Below are positions 17,466-25,995 of a stretch of 64,000 nt of DNA, one piece after another. The stretch is from CAVQCT01 sp964371785 (GTDB taxonomy: Bacteria > Zixibacteria > MSB-5A5 > GN15 > FEB-12). The notes under the pieces were generated by a model, which was not told the DNA's origin, made no database searches, and worked only from the letters and a program-made list of their open reading frames with translations. Made by a program: the position numbers and the translations under genes. Location of the stretch: contig CAYJOL010000002.1 in assembly GCA_964371785.1 (NCBI GenBank), positions 186,001 to 250,000 of the forward strand, given 5' to 3'. Numbering within the stretch: position 1 is the stretch's first letter; each line of letters opens with the position of its first letter.

Positions 17466-18131
17466 TCAGTCCTCTAGACGACCATCAATCAGACGAAGTC
17501 GCGTATTTCCAAATCTTGCTGCTTCCAAGCTATGCGTAACCATGATGACTGTCCGACCTTCTCTCTCGTTCAGTTCCTTGAGAATTCGTAAGACCTCAAG
17601 GGACAGATTTGGATCAAGGTTTCCCGTCGGTTCATCGGCAAGTATTACGTCTGGACTGTTCGCCAGAGCGCGAGCAATCGCAACCCGCTGCTGTTGACCG
17701 ACAGACAACTCGCGTGGCAGGTGCTCTTTGCGGTCTTTTAGTCCGACTTTCTCGAGCAACTGTTCAGCAGACGCTCGGACAGTCCCGTCCTGCTCCTTAC
17801 TGAATATCATCGGCAACATGACATTTTCCAACGCAGTCAGATATGGTATCAAATTGAAAGTTTGCAGCACAAATCCAACTTTACGATTACGGTATTCTGC
17901 CATTTCTGGTTCGGACATCGCATAAACGGCTTTCCCGGAGAACGCAACAGTACCTGCCGACGGCCGAATAAGACCACCAAGTGTCAGCAGGAGAGTAGTC
18001 TTCCCCGACCCCGACTGTCCCGTAACGGCCACAAAGCTTCCTCGCTCAACGGTCAAGGAAATGTTATCCAGCGCCCGCACCGTACCATGTTGCGAATCGT
18101 AGACTTTGCTCAGATTCTCTATGGTAAACAT
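17466..18131 (-). CDS. ABC transporter ATP-binding protein, MacB/LolD type
   Basis: A 221-residue ATPase with Walker A GQSGSGKTTL (about 36-45), signature LSVGQQQR (about 143), Walker B VILADEP and the H-loop histidine in MVTHSLEAA. It belongs to the MacB/LolD/FtsE group that works with FtsX-like permeases in efflux or mechanotransmission rather than uptake. It starts 3 bases after the permease stop and ends 10 bases before the DUF1573 selenoprotein candidate, so all are co-expressed. Confidence 0.92.
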   Translation of the reverse strand: MFTIENLSKVYDSQHGTVRALDNISLTVERGSFVAVTGQSGSGKTTLLLTLGGLIRPSAGTVAFSGKAVYAMSEPEMAEYRNRKVGFVLQTFNLIPYLTALENVMLPMIFSKEQDGTVRASAEQLLEKVGLKDRKEHLPRELSVGQQQRVAIARALANSPDVILADEPTGNLDPNLSLEVLRILKELNEREGRTVIMVTHSLEAARFGNTRLRLIDGRLED

Positions 18132-18134
18132 GGC

Positions 18135-19355
18135 TCATGTCTCCTGCATGATAACTGCCGGATCAAACCGCGCCGCCCGGTAGACCGGAATGATGCTGCC
18201 CAGTAAGGCTATCAACACTGCCACCACTACCGCAAACAGCAGATAGAGCGGCATTGGTGATACTTGAAGCCCGGCAAGTTGCGGTCCAAGGATCATGGCC
18301 GATCCGGTTCCAACGATGAAACCGCCAATGCCGCCAACTACACCCAGGAACACTGCTTTTGACAAAAAGAGGCGGTAGATCGCTGAACGCTTCGTGCCAA
18401 TGGTGATCAGAATGCCGATCTCCCGACGGCGCTCTTCGACATTCGCCCACATGTAGTTGCCAATTGTAATGGCACCTACTATGATGATGATCACCAGAAA
18501 GACCATGGATATCTTGCTCATGAGCTGATTGGTCCGGATCTGCGTGCTGACAATCTGATTGATCGTCGTGATCCGCGTATCCGGCAAAATATTGCGGAGC
18601 TTGCCGAGGAGTCCATCCGAGATGGCCGAACAGCATCCCATGATCTCGATTGCGCTGACCTGCTGGCCAGTCCCCAAAAGCTGCTGAACCACGTGCAGGT
18701 GGGCATACACTCGACTGTCGTCAATGGTGCCGGTCTCCGGAATGACGCGGGCAACAGCAAAGGTCGATCCCTCTATTGTCACGGTCTGACCCTCGCGCAG
18801 GCTCAACCGCTGCGCAGCGCTGCTGCCGACTAACACATCTGTGGTCGCTAGTGAGTCAACCGCCTTGCGTTGCAGCCTTTCGTCCTGATATCCAAAGGAT
18901 TGATTAGCAGTGTTGCCAGGATCACACGCCGCGTTGAGGCCCGTTCCGACCAGTCCCGCTGTTTGCCAGATTGGTTTCGAGGCCAGCTCGTTAGCAGGTA
19001 GAATACCGGTGAGGATAATTGGCACATCGCCAACTTTCACCCGCCGGGTTAGCTTTGGGGAAAGGTTGTCAACCCCCGGCAACATCGATGTGGCCAGCCG
19101 TTCGACATAGTCTTCTGAAAACGTCGGGGCATCGACATCAGCCGAGTAGTAGTCATCGACCGACGCGGCCTGCGGTAGAATCAGGATATTCGCGCCCAGA
19201 TTGTCGAGACTGACCTTGACAGCTTTCTCGGACACAGCAGAAACTGATTGAATTCCTACGATGACCGCGATGCCGAGCGTTATCCCTAGCAGAGCTGACA
19301 CAAGTTGCGACTTCCGCAGCCACAACTCGCGCCAGAGTATAGTCTGAAGCTTCAT
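18135..19355 (-). CDS. ABC transporter permease, FtsX/MacB family
   Basis: A 406-residue permease with one N-terminal membrane segment (about 19-40) and a large periplasmic MacB-type core domain (about 45-265). Three C-terminal segments form the FtsX domain (from about 285: VFLVIIIIVGAITIGNYMWANVEERRREIGIL). The ERRREIGI coupling motif is typical. The periplasmic domain has two or three cysteines (AACDPG and MGCCSA), unusual for the family and possibly linked to thiol or metal handling. It pairs with the ATPase downstream. Confidence 0.9.
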   Translation of the reverse strand: MKLQTILWRELWLRKSQLVSALLGITLGIAVIVGIQSVSAVSEKAVKVSLDNLGANILILPQAASVDDYYSADVDAPTFSEDYVERLATSMLPGVDNLSPKLTRRVKVGDVPIILTGILPANELASKPIWQTAGLVGTGLNAACDPGNTANQSFGYQDERLQRKAVDSLATTDVLVGSSAAQRLSLREGQTVTIEGSTFAVARVIPETGTIDDSRVYAHLHVVQQLLGTGQQVSAIEIMGCCSAISDGLLGKLRNILPDTRITTINQIVSTQIRTNQLMSKISMVFLVIIIIVGAITIGNYMWANVEERRREIGILITIGTKRSAIYRLFLSKAVFLGVVGGIGGFIVGTGSAMILGPQLAGLQVSPMPLYLLFAVVVAVLIALLGSIIPVYRAARFDPAVIMQET

Positions 19356-19366
19356 AACACGTGCTC

Positions 19367-20116
19367 TTACTTCTTTGGTGCGCAGGAAGCGTCAGGCTTC
19401 GCAACGGTAGAGGGACAGCAGCCGCCCACTTTCTTGGTCGCGGTAGTAACGAGATCGGTAACTTGCATAGCTCCGGTATACATTCCGGCGATTTGACCCT
19501 GAGCATTGGCCACTAGCGTCACTGGTTCATTCGACTGCAGATTCACTTTCATTTCCGTCAAGAAACCCGCTTCGACTGGGTCATCCATGTCGACAGTAAC
19601 TTGCACCGATTTGCCGGCCATCTGCTGGCAAGCGGCGGCACAGGCACTATTGACGGACGCGGTCGAGACCATGCTCTTGCGACTGGCGGTGATGAATACA
19701 GCGTTCCCTTCAGAAAGAGCCTTAATGACCTGCGCTTTCTTGGGAGATGGTACAAGCTTCACCAACTGATCAACCGTGGCCTGAGCAGCCACAACACCGC
19801 CGACAATGACGCCCGAGGACGAGCTCACCAGTATGAGTGGCACCGGAGCGGTGGTCAGACCGTACTTTTTGATGAAGTCCACTTCAGCGGCGTCACCGCG
19901 ATTGACTTCGATTAGTATCGAGCCGGGGATCCGATCGACTGCCTGGACGGTCAGCTGGCGCGCTTGGTCAAGCTGCATCGCCCCGGCATCATAAACAAGA
20001 ATTAAGGCGACTTTCCCGTTCTCCGCCGCCGTCTCCAGTTGTTGTTGTGCCACACCAAAGGCCGCTACCGCCATAAGCAGCACAGCAACGGTCAGGATGC
20101 TGATTTTCTTGAACAT
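19367..20116 (-). CDS. Secreted thioredoxin-like, cysteine-containing protein of unknown function
   Basis: About 249 residues with a signal peptide (MFKKISILTVAVLLMAVAAFGVA). The first half has a thioredoxin-like pattern (VALILVYDAG, then YGLTTAPVPLILV with a cis-proline-like position) but no C-x-x-C. The second half has SACAAAC and a C-terminal GGCCPST...ASCAPKK, which could bind soft metals or metalloids or exchange thiols. The ATG at 20116 is chosen because GGAGG lies 8 bases before it, while an upstream ATG would place that site inside the gene. It opens the unit ending in the DUF1573 selenoprotein candidate. The function is not known. Confidence 0.7.
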   Translation of the reverse strand: MFKKISILTVAVLLMAVAAFGVAQQQLETAAENGKVALILVYDAGAMQLDQARQLTVQAVDRIPGSILIEVNRGDAAEVDFIKKYGLTTAPVPLILVSSSSGVIVGGVVAAQATVDQLVKLVPSPKKAQVIKALSEGNAVFITASRKSMVSTASVNSACAAACQQMAGKSVQVTVDMDDPVEAGFLTEMKVNLQSNEPVTLVANAQGQIAGMYTGAMQVTDLVTTATKKVGGCCPSTVAKPDASCAPKK

Positions 20117-20154
20117 CTGGTCCTCCATTCTGTGGTTACCATCTTATCGTGGAC

Positions 20155-20172
20155 TCATATAGTCGATTATGT
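20155..20172. promoter_or_regulatory. Possible ArsR operator upstream of the ABC/DUF1573 unit
   Basis: TCATAT (20155-20160), eight bases, then ATGT (20169-20172). It resembles the TCATAT-N6-ATGTGA element in the ars promoter (22189-22206), though the spacing differs by two bases. It lies about 40 bases before the start of the secreted protein gene. Confidence 0.35.
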
Positions 20173-20287
20173 TGTCCATTTTATGAGCAGGCATCGCTCC
20201 TGCGGCCACCAAGTTCTTATACACTTTCCTATATTACTGGTCGAACCAAACACGCGCTATCGTTGGGTAATACATCCATTCGCCACG

Positions 20288-20758
20288 CTATCTAGCCATG
20301 ATGCCACTTGACTCCAACCAGTCTTTTACTTTTGAGCCTATTTCATCTCGTATGCGCCGGAAGACCGCCAGCACCTCTTCTTCGGTCCCTTTCGATTCCG
20401 CAGGATCTTCAAATGGCCAGTGCAGTTTATTCCCCGTTCCGGGAAATACCGGACAGTTTGCGGCCGCGTTGTCGCAGACAGTAATGACATAGTCGAATGT
20501 CTGTCCAAGGTATTCGGACAAATGGTCCGAGGTGTGATTCGATATATCGATGCCAACTTCGCGCATGACCTGAATTGCGCGCGGATTCACTCCTTTTGGT
20601 TCAAGACCCGCCGAGGACACCTTTACCCTCTTACCTCCGTATTGCCGAAAGAACCCTTCGGCCATCTGCGATCGACAGGAGTTACCGGTACATATCATCA
20701 GAACGTGAAGTTGTTTCATTCGATTTGCCGTTGTGTAGAGTCTCCGGTCGAGCATCAT
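20288..20758 (-). CDS. arsC: Arsenate reductase, thioredoxin-coupled LMW-phosphatase type
   Basis: Reduces As(V) to As(III). The P-loop CTGNSCRS carries the nucleophilic cysteine, and the second redox pair is in ITVCDNAAANCPVFPG, as in Staphylococcus-type ArsC that is recycled by thioredoxin. DPAESKGT is the conserved general-acid loop. Length is 156 residues from the ATG at 20758, which overlaps the arsR stop as TAATG. A second ATG 13 codons later (MKQLHVLM) would also leave a complete enzyme. It is the last gene of the ars operon. Confidence 0.93.
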   Translation of the reverse strand: MMLDRRLYTTANRMKQLHVLMICTGNSCRSQMAEGFFRQYGGKRVKVSSAGLEPKGVNPRAIQVMREVGIDISNHTSDHLSEYLGQTFDYVITVCDNAAANCPVFPGTGNKLHWPFEDPAESKGTEEEVLAVFRRIRDEIGSKVKDWLESSGIMAR

Positions 20759-21096
20759 TATTTATCCGCCGCGCAGCGCCCCGAGGCAACCAGGCTGTTC
20801 AGGCGTTCACGGTCTTGTGAGAACGGATCGGTCTGGACGAGATGTTCACGAAGAAATACGCGCAGGTCGTTCATTACCGCGGTTCCCGAAAGGCGATAGT
20901 GCACCCACTTGCCGTCGCGGCGGTCCAGCACCAATCCGGCTGATTTCAATTTATTCAGATGCCGCGACACCGTCGATTGCGGCAAGCGGAGCGCCTCGAA
21001 AATGTCGCAGACACACAGTTCACGTTCCAGCAGGAGAATCACGATTCTCAGGCGAGTTGGATCTCCCAGGCCTTTGAAAATCTCGTGTGCTTTCAG
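20758..21096 (-). CDS. arsR: ArsR arsenite-responsive repressor with probable CTG start
   Basis: A winged-helix repressor with the classical As(III) site ELCVCD and the DNA-binding helix PQSTVSRHLNKLKSAGL. A GTG at 21042 would delete the first conserved helix. Extending upstream in frame gives L-K-A-H-E-I-F-K-G-L-G-D-P-T-R-L-R-I, the expected N-terminus of the family, before a stop is met. No ATG, GTG or TTG lies there. The CTG at 21096 overlaps the acr3 stop as CTGA, mirroring the common ATGA overlap, with a G-rich stretch upstream. It would repress the operon until arsenite or antimonite binds. The product is about 112 residues. Confidence 0.8.
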   Translation of the reverse strand: MKAHEIFKGLGDPTRLRIVILLLERELCVCDIFEALRLPQSTVSRHLNKLKSAGLVLDRRDGKWVHYRLSGTAVMNDLRVFLREHLVQTDPFSQDRERLNSLVASGRCAADK

Positions 21097-22163
21097 GATG
21101 ACACCCCCACCGCCGTATCCGGCATCTTAAAATACCTCCGCTGAAAATACAGGGCGACGTTTACGAGCGATATCAATACCGGAACTTCGACAAGCGGTCC
21201 GATAACGGCGGCAAAAGCCACCCCCGAGTTGATGCCGAACACCGCCACCGCAACAGCGATGGCCAGTTCGAAATTGTTGCTCGCGGCGGTAAACGAGAGT
21301 GTCGCCGTCTTCGAATAATCCGCGCCGATCTTGCGGCCCATCCAGAAACTCACCAGAAACATCACTACGAAGTAGATCAGAAGTGGAATTGCTATGCGAA
21401 GCACATCCATGGGGATTTGTACAATCAGATTCCCTTTCAGGCTGAACATGACAATTATCGTGAACAAGAGCGCCACCAGAGTTATCGGGCTGATTCGAGG
21501 GATGAACTTCTGCTCGTACCAGATCTTGCCTTTGGTCTTCAAGGCAATCAGACGGGTCAGCATGCCGGCAAGAAACGGAATTCCCAGATAGATGAAAACC
21601 GATTGAGCGATCTGCTTCATGCTGACGTCGACGACTGAACCGCTCAAACCGAAGAGCGGCGGAAGCACGGTTATGAAGACCCAGGCATAGAGCGAATAAA
21701 ATAACACCTGAAAAATCGAATTGAATGCCACGAGACCGGCGGCATACTCGGTGTCTCCTTTGGCCAGCTCATTCCAAACGATCACCATGGCAATGCACCG
21801 CGCCAGCCCGATCATGATCAGACCGACCATATACTCCGGGTACCCCCGCAGAAAAATAATCGCCAATGCAAACATGAGGATTGGCCCGATCACCCAGTTC
21901 TGTACGAGCGAGAGACCGAGAACCTTGGTGTTGCGAAATACATCGCTGAGTTCCTCGTACTTTACCTTGGCCAACGGCGGGTACATCATCAGGATGAGGC
22001 CGATCGCGATCGGGATATTAGTGGTGCCAACCTGGAAGTGGTTGATGAATCCTTCGACCGATGGCGCCAGGTACCCTAGGGCGACACCTGCCACCATGCC
22101 GAGAAATATCCAGAGAGTAAGGTAACGGTCGAGAAACGCAAGTCTTCGTATCACCGGCTGCAT
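21093..22163 (-). CDS. acr3: Arsenite efflux transporter, Acr3 family
   Basis: Exports arsenite. The 356-residue protein has about ten membrane segments. The family signature GLARCIAMVIVWNELAKGD carries the essential cysteine in the fourth segment region. The fold belongs to the bile/arsenite/riboflavin transporter group. It is the first gene of the ars operon (acr3-arsR-arsC), with a TTGACA-N17-TATATT promoter immediately upstream, and its stop overlaps the arsR start. Confidence 0.93.
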   Translation of the reverse strand: MQPVIRRLAFLDRYLTLWIFLGMVAGVALGYLAPSVEGFINHFQVGTTNIPIAIGLILMMYPPLAKVKYEELSDVFRNTKVLGLSLVQNWVIGPILMFALAIIFLRGYPEYMVGLIMIGLARCIAMVIVWNELAKGDTEYAAGLVAFNSIFQVLFYSLYAWVFITVLPPLFGLSGSVVDVSMKQIAQSVFIYLGIPFLAGMLTRLIALKTKGKIWYEQKFIPRISPITLVALLFTIIVMFSLKGNLIVQIPMDVLRIAIPLLIYFVVMFLVSFWMGRKIGADYSKTATLSFTAASNNFELAIAVAVAVFGINSGVAFAAVIGPLVEVPVLISLVNVALYFQRRYFKMPDTAVGVSS

Positions 22164-22188
22164 AGCTTATCCGTTTGGCAGAGAATTA

Positions 22189-22234
22189 TCATATCCGTTT
22201 ATGTGAATATAATAATGCGAGCGCTGGCTGTCAA
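22189..22234 (-). promoter_or_regulatory. ars operon promoter and operator
   Basis: On the minus strand, TTGACA (22234-22229) and TATATT (22211-22206) are spaced by 17 bases. An imperfect inverted repeat TCATAT-CCGTTT-ATGTGA (22189-22206) begins within the -10 region and extends toward the start codon, a fitting ArsR site. Confidence 0.65.
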
Positions 22235-22273
22235 GAACTTCTTTGCGGGGGACAGCTTGACCGGTGCCTGAGA

Positions 22274-23032
22274 TTACATTCGGGATAATAAGTGAAGCAG
22301 TCCGTCGAGGATTGTAATAGGATGAGGCGGGCAGCCCGGTATATAGAGGTCAACCTTTAGTTTGCTGTCAGCGCCATTATGTACCTGGCGGTGATTGATG
22401 TAAGGTCCCCCTGATATCGCACAGGCACCGACAGCGATCACGATTTTCGGGTCAGGAACCGCTTCGTACGTTTTTTCCAGCGCGAGTCTCATGTTCTCCG
22501 TAACCGGGCCGGTAATAAGCAAGCCGTCGGCGTGTCTCGGCGAAGCCACGAACTGGATACCGAACCTGCCCAGATCGAAAACGATCGTTCCCAGAACATT
22601 GATCTCGACTTCGCATCCGTTGCACCCCCCCGCGCTTACCTGCCGCAGGCGAAGTGATCGCTTGAACAAACGCATAGATTCATCGTTCAATTTCCGGACG
22701 AGCGCTTTTTCTGTATCATGTCGCACCAACAGGTCTTCGCGTGTGCTGCCTGCGAGGCTGAAATCCCTGGTATACTGAATCAGATCATCGGGGCAGGCGC
22801 GTTCGCATTCGCCGCAGAACAGACACCGCCCCAGGTCAATTTCCGGATGACTGTTAATGACCTTTATGGCGGATGTCGGGCAGATATCGAGACAGGTCGC
22901 GCATCCATCCGGGCACGGCAGAGCGCTTATGAGCGGGTATCCCCGAAAACGGTCCGGCAGAACAGGTGGTTCGTCGGGAAATCCTACGGTCCGGTTCCCG
23001 AAGTTCAAACGTGCAAGCAACGCCTTCAGCAT
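22274..23032 (-). CDS. Hydrogenase-4-like small subunit fused to 2x[4Fe-4S] ferredoxin (HyfI/HycG-like)
   Basis: A 252-residue fusion. The N-terminal third is a ferredoxin domain with two cysteine clusters (CPDGCATCLDICP and CLFCGECERACP), like HycF. The rest is the NuoB/Nqo6-type small subunit with GGCNGCEVEI, GACAIS and IPGCPPHP, which bind the proximal [4Fe-4S] cluster. It passes electrons between soluble carriers and the large subunit on the cytoplasmic face. It is the last gene of the cluster, 9 bases after the large subunit. The gene name hyfI is avoided because the complex is probably not a true hydrogenase. Confidence 0.85.
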   Translation of the reverse strand: MLKALLARLNFGNRTVGFPDEPPVLPDRFRGYPLISALPCPDGCATCLDICPTSAIKVINSHPEIDLGRCLFCGECERACPDDLIQYTRDFSLAGSTREDLLVRHDTEKALVRKLNDESMRLFKRSLRLRQVSAGGCNGCEVEINVLGTIVFDLGRFGIQFVASPRHADGLLITGPVTENMRLALEKTYEAVPDPKIVIAVGACAISGGPYINHRQVHNGADSKLKVDLYIPGCPPHPITILDGLLHLLSRM

Positions 23033-23041
23033 AATTTACTT

Positions 23042-24517
23042 CTAAAGATCATGTCCACAGTATGACAGGTTAAAACTCTTGTTGCATAAGGGGAAATCGG
23101 AAATCTGTTGATTGCGCATGGCCATAGCCAAACCCGCCCAGTTATGAAACGATGGATCTATCACCTTGTACCACTTGAATCGGCCGGCCTTATCGGTGCA
23201 CGCGATATGGCAGATCTCTCCACGCCAACCTTCCGTAAGCGCAATCGCTACGGAGTCCGGCTGCAGGGAACCGATAGACTGATGAGACGGCCCGTCGCGC
23301 AAGGCGGCAAGTTGCGCCCGGATGAATTCCACTGAACGTACTATTTCCAGCCAGCGTACGTAGGCGCGGCCAAAAACATCTCCGGTATTCCAGAGGGAGA
23401 CCGGGATCTGGGCAAAACTGAAAACATCGGAGGGGTAATCCAGGCGGGCGTCCTGTTCGATACCTGCGGCGCGCGCTGGTACTCCCACCAGTCCCAATTC
23501 TTTGCATCGCGCGGCGGTCAACATCCCCGTACCTTCGAATCGATTAATTACAGACGGCGTCTCCCATAGCAGTTGAGATGTCTTACTGACGTCGCTGTAC
23601 GCCTGATCCAGCTTTTGCCGGAACAATTTTAACTGATCGGACGTCAAGTCAAATTCTACTCCGCCAGGACGTGCGATACCCCGGCCCAGACGGCTGCCGC
23701 AGATGTATGCTGTCAAATTCAAGAAGTCTCCGCGTATGCGGCCGCAGTGTGCCGCGACAGGCAGATAACCAACATCGCCGGCCAACGCCCCCAGATCACC
23801 GGTGTGGTTAGCCAGACGCTCAAGCTCCAGCGCTATGCTCCGTATAATCATCCCCCGCAAGGGGACACGAGTGTGGGACAGCGACTCAATGTTCTGGCTA
23901 TACGCAGTGACGTGACCGATAGTGGTGTCTCCGGCAAGTGTTTCCATGTAGGGGATCGTTCGAACCGAGGGTCCGCCGATCAGCGCTTCTTCGATTCCCC
24001 GGTGCTGGTAGCCGAGCGATATTTCCAGATGGAGGACCTGCTCGCCGGCGCAGGAAAATCTGAAGTGACCGGGTTCGATAACGCCGGCGTGTACCGGTCC
24101 TACCGCCACCTCGTGAACATCGGAGCCGGCAACAGCGTAGAAGTTCGTGACGCCGATTGGCGTTTTCGTGAACCGAATCGGTTTGAGCCAGGGATGACCA
24201 TGCGGAGTTATATTCCAGGTCTCAGCGATCTCTCGTTCAAACCAGTGCGCCTGCGCACATCGCGCGGAAAGCGATGGATACTCACGGGCCACCAACGTCG
24301 AAACGAATTCTATACCTCCGCGATCCCGGGCTGTGGTAAGCGAAAAGAGTTGAAATTCTCTGGACTCTACCGGTTGAGCAAACAGCGCCACGAGGCGATC
24401 GTTGCGGCAAACGGCCGTCGTGATCACATCGGCAAACTCATCATACGGCATGACCGGGATGCTCCCGAATGGTACAATCTCGCAATTGTGACACAAATGA
24501 GGGCGAGGGGCAGACAT
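23042..24517 (-). CDS. Hydrogenase-4-like large subunit without intact Ni site (Ehr type)
   Basis: A 491-residue fusion like HycE/HyfG: an N-terminal NuoC-like domain (about 1-150) and a NuoD/hydrogenase large-subunit domain (from about 160, LEISLGYQHRGIEEAL). In [NiFe] hydrogenases the first Ni motif is R-x-C-G-x-C-x-x-x-H; here the segment reads ETLAGDTTIGHV, with no cysteine. The C-terminal motif D-P-C-x-x-C is replaced by F-N-L-S-Y-C-G-H. Only one of four ligand cysteines remains, so a Ni-Fe centre is unlikely. This matches the energy-converting hydrogenase-related (Ehr) complexes, whose electron reaction is unclear. The start overlaps the upstream gene by 1 base. Confidence 0.85.
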   Translation of the reverse strand: MSAPRPHLCHNCEIVPFGSIPVMPYDEFADVITTAVCRNDRLVALFAQPVESREFQLFSLTTARDRGGIEFVSTLVAREYPSLSARCAQAHWFEREIAETWNITPHGHPWLKPIRFTKTPIGVTNFYAVAGSDVHEVAVGPVHAGVIEPGHFRFSCAGEQVLHLEISLGYQHRGIEEALIGGPSVRTIPYMETLAGDTTIGHVTAYSQNIESLSHTRVPLRGMIIRSIALELERLANHTGDLGALAGDVGYLPVAAHCGRIRGDFLNLTAYICGSRLGRGIARPGGVEFDLTSDQLKLFRQKLDQAYSDVSKTSQLLWETPSVINRFEGTGMLTAARCKELGLVGVPARAAGIEQDARLDYPSDVFSFAQIPVSLWNTGDVFGRAYVRWLEIVRSVEFIRAQLAALRDGPSHQSIGSLQPDSVAIALTEGWRGEICHIACTDKAGRFKWYKVIDPSFHNWAGLAMAMRNQQISDFPLCNKSFNLSYCGHDL

Positions 24518-25995
24518 CAGTGACCTCCCAGTAAGCGAGCCGCCTCGGCCAGCAGTTCATTCAGGGCGGGCGGAATATATATGCCCAAGATCAGTACCAT
24601 TACACAAAGCAACGCCGGCGACACAAGTGACAGACGTGGTTCTTCGCTGACGGTGGGCGGAGTCGTTGCCTGACTTGTCCCATAAGCCATGCCTATCACG
24701 ATGCTGATCATGGCAATGAATATGATCCCGAGCGCAAGCAGCAGAAGCACGGCGATAAGTTCATGTCCTGAATCAAATGCCGCGCGCAGAATAGTCAATT
24801 CGCTCTGGAACAAGCCGAACGGAGGCGTCCCGGTTATGGCCAGCAGGCCGGCCATCCAGAGTACGCCCGAGCGAGGAAGCGTGCCGACCAGACCTTTGAC
24901 GGCCGCGATTGACTTGGTCTTGTATCGCGCCAGGATATTTCCGGCCACCAGGAACAACATCCCCTTTGTCAGTGAATGATTGACCGCGTGCAGCATGGCG
25001 CCGAAAGCGCCGAGCCCGCCGAGCCCAACACCCACCGCGAGGAGTCCCATATGCTCGATACTTGAGTACGCCAGCATGCGCTTGTAATCAAGCTGCGCGA
25101 CGATGAAAACGGTGGCGAAAACAACCGACAGCAGGCCGAAGATTAGCAGCAACTCTCGCGCAAACGCACCCGACCCTGCGGCATCTATTACCTGAGTGAT
25201 TCGCAGGATACTCAGAAAGGCGCAATTTAACAGGGCGCCGGAAAGGAGCGCCGAGACAACCGACGGCGCTTCACTATGAGCATCGGGCAACCAGCTGTGC
25301 AAGGGCGCCAGGCCCATTTTCGTCCCATAACCGACGAGCAAGAAGATAAATGACATCTTGAGCCAGGGAACTTGAAGCACATGGGCGTGCGCAATAAGGT
25401 CCTCGACCACCAATGGCAGGGCGGCGGCTTCGTTCCCGGAAGCTGCCAGGGCCAGAAAGAACGTACCGAGCAGAGCCAGAGCTATGCCGACGGAACAAAT
25501 CAGTAAGTACTTCCAGGTAGCTTCCAGCGAGCGATGGTGCCGATGAAAATAAATGAGCGGAGCGCTGGTAAGTGTTGTTGCCTCCACCGCCACCCAGAGT
25601 AGGCCGAAGTTATGACTGACCGTGACGAGTGTCATCATCGATAAGAACAACAGAAGACAACCGACAAATACTGCCTCCGGTTCATTCACGAATAAGGCCG
25701 TCTCCTGGAAGTCAGGCCTGAATCCCGGCTGTTCATTCGCCAGATAGGATACTGCATATAGCGCGGCGGCCAGGAAGAGACCGCTGACTACAGAGAGAAA
25801 AAGTAAGCCAAGCGCGTCAACTTGAAGCCATCCATCCATAATCGGGTCAGGACGGGTAAACCACATCAGTCCCGTCAGCGTCGCGTGTACCACCGCGGTC
25901 ACAACCAGGAGCAACCTACGCACATCGTTTCTTCTCGTGACAAACGAAGTGAGTCCGGCAAGTGCAGGAAGCATGACGAGCAGGAGAATTACCAT
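24517..25995 (-). CDS. Hydrogenase-4-like antiporter-type membrane subunit (HyfF-like)
   Basis: A 492-residue membrane protein with about 14 segments from the Mrp/NuoLMN proton-channel family. The conserved core includes the lysine in GYGTKMGLAPLHSWLPDAHSE and YSSIEHMG, and HAVNHSLTKGMLFL with its lysine. It should carry ions coupled to electron flow. It overlaps both neighbours by a few bases, placing it in the middle of the Ehr operon. Confidence 0.87.
   Translation of the reverse strand: MVILLLVMLPALAGLTSFVTRRNDVRRLLLVVTAVVHATLTGLMWFTRPDPIMDGWLQVDALGLLFLSVVSGLFLAAALYAVSYLANEQPGFRPDFQETALFVNEPEAVFVGCLLLFLSMMTLVTVSHNFGLLWVAVEATTLTSAPLIYFHRHHRSLEATWKYLLICSVGIALALLGTFFLALAASGNEAAALPLVVEDLIAHAHVLQVPWLKMSFIFLLVGYGTKMGLAPLHSWLPDAHSEAPSVVSALLSGALLNCAFLSILRITQVIDAAGSGAFARELLLIFGLLSVVFATVFIVAQLDYKRMLAYSSIEHMGLLAVGVGLGGLGAFGAMLHAVNHSLTKGMLFLVAGNILARYKTKSIAAVKGLVGTLPRSGVLWMAGLLAITGTPPFGLFQSELTILRAAFDSGHELIAVLLLLALGIIFIAMISIVIGMAYGTSQATTPPTVSEEPRLSLVSPALLCVMVLILGIYIPPALNELLAEAARLLGGH

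Noticed and set aside
23042..24517. True group 4 [NiFe] hydrogenase large subunit
   Set aside because: The N-terminal C-x-x-C and the first cysteine of the C-terminal motif are missing.
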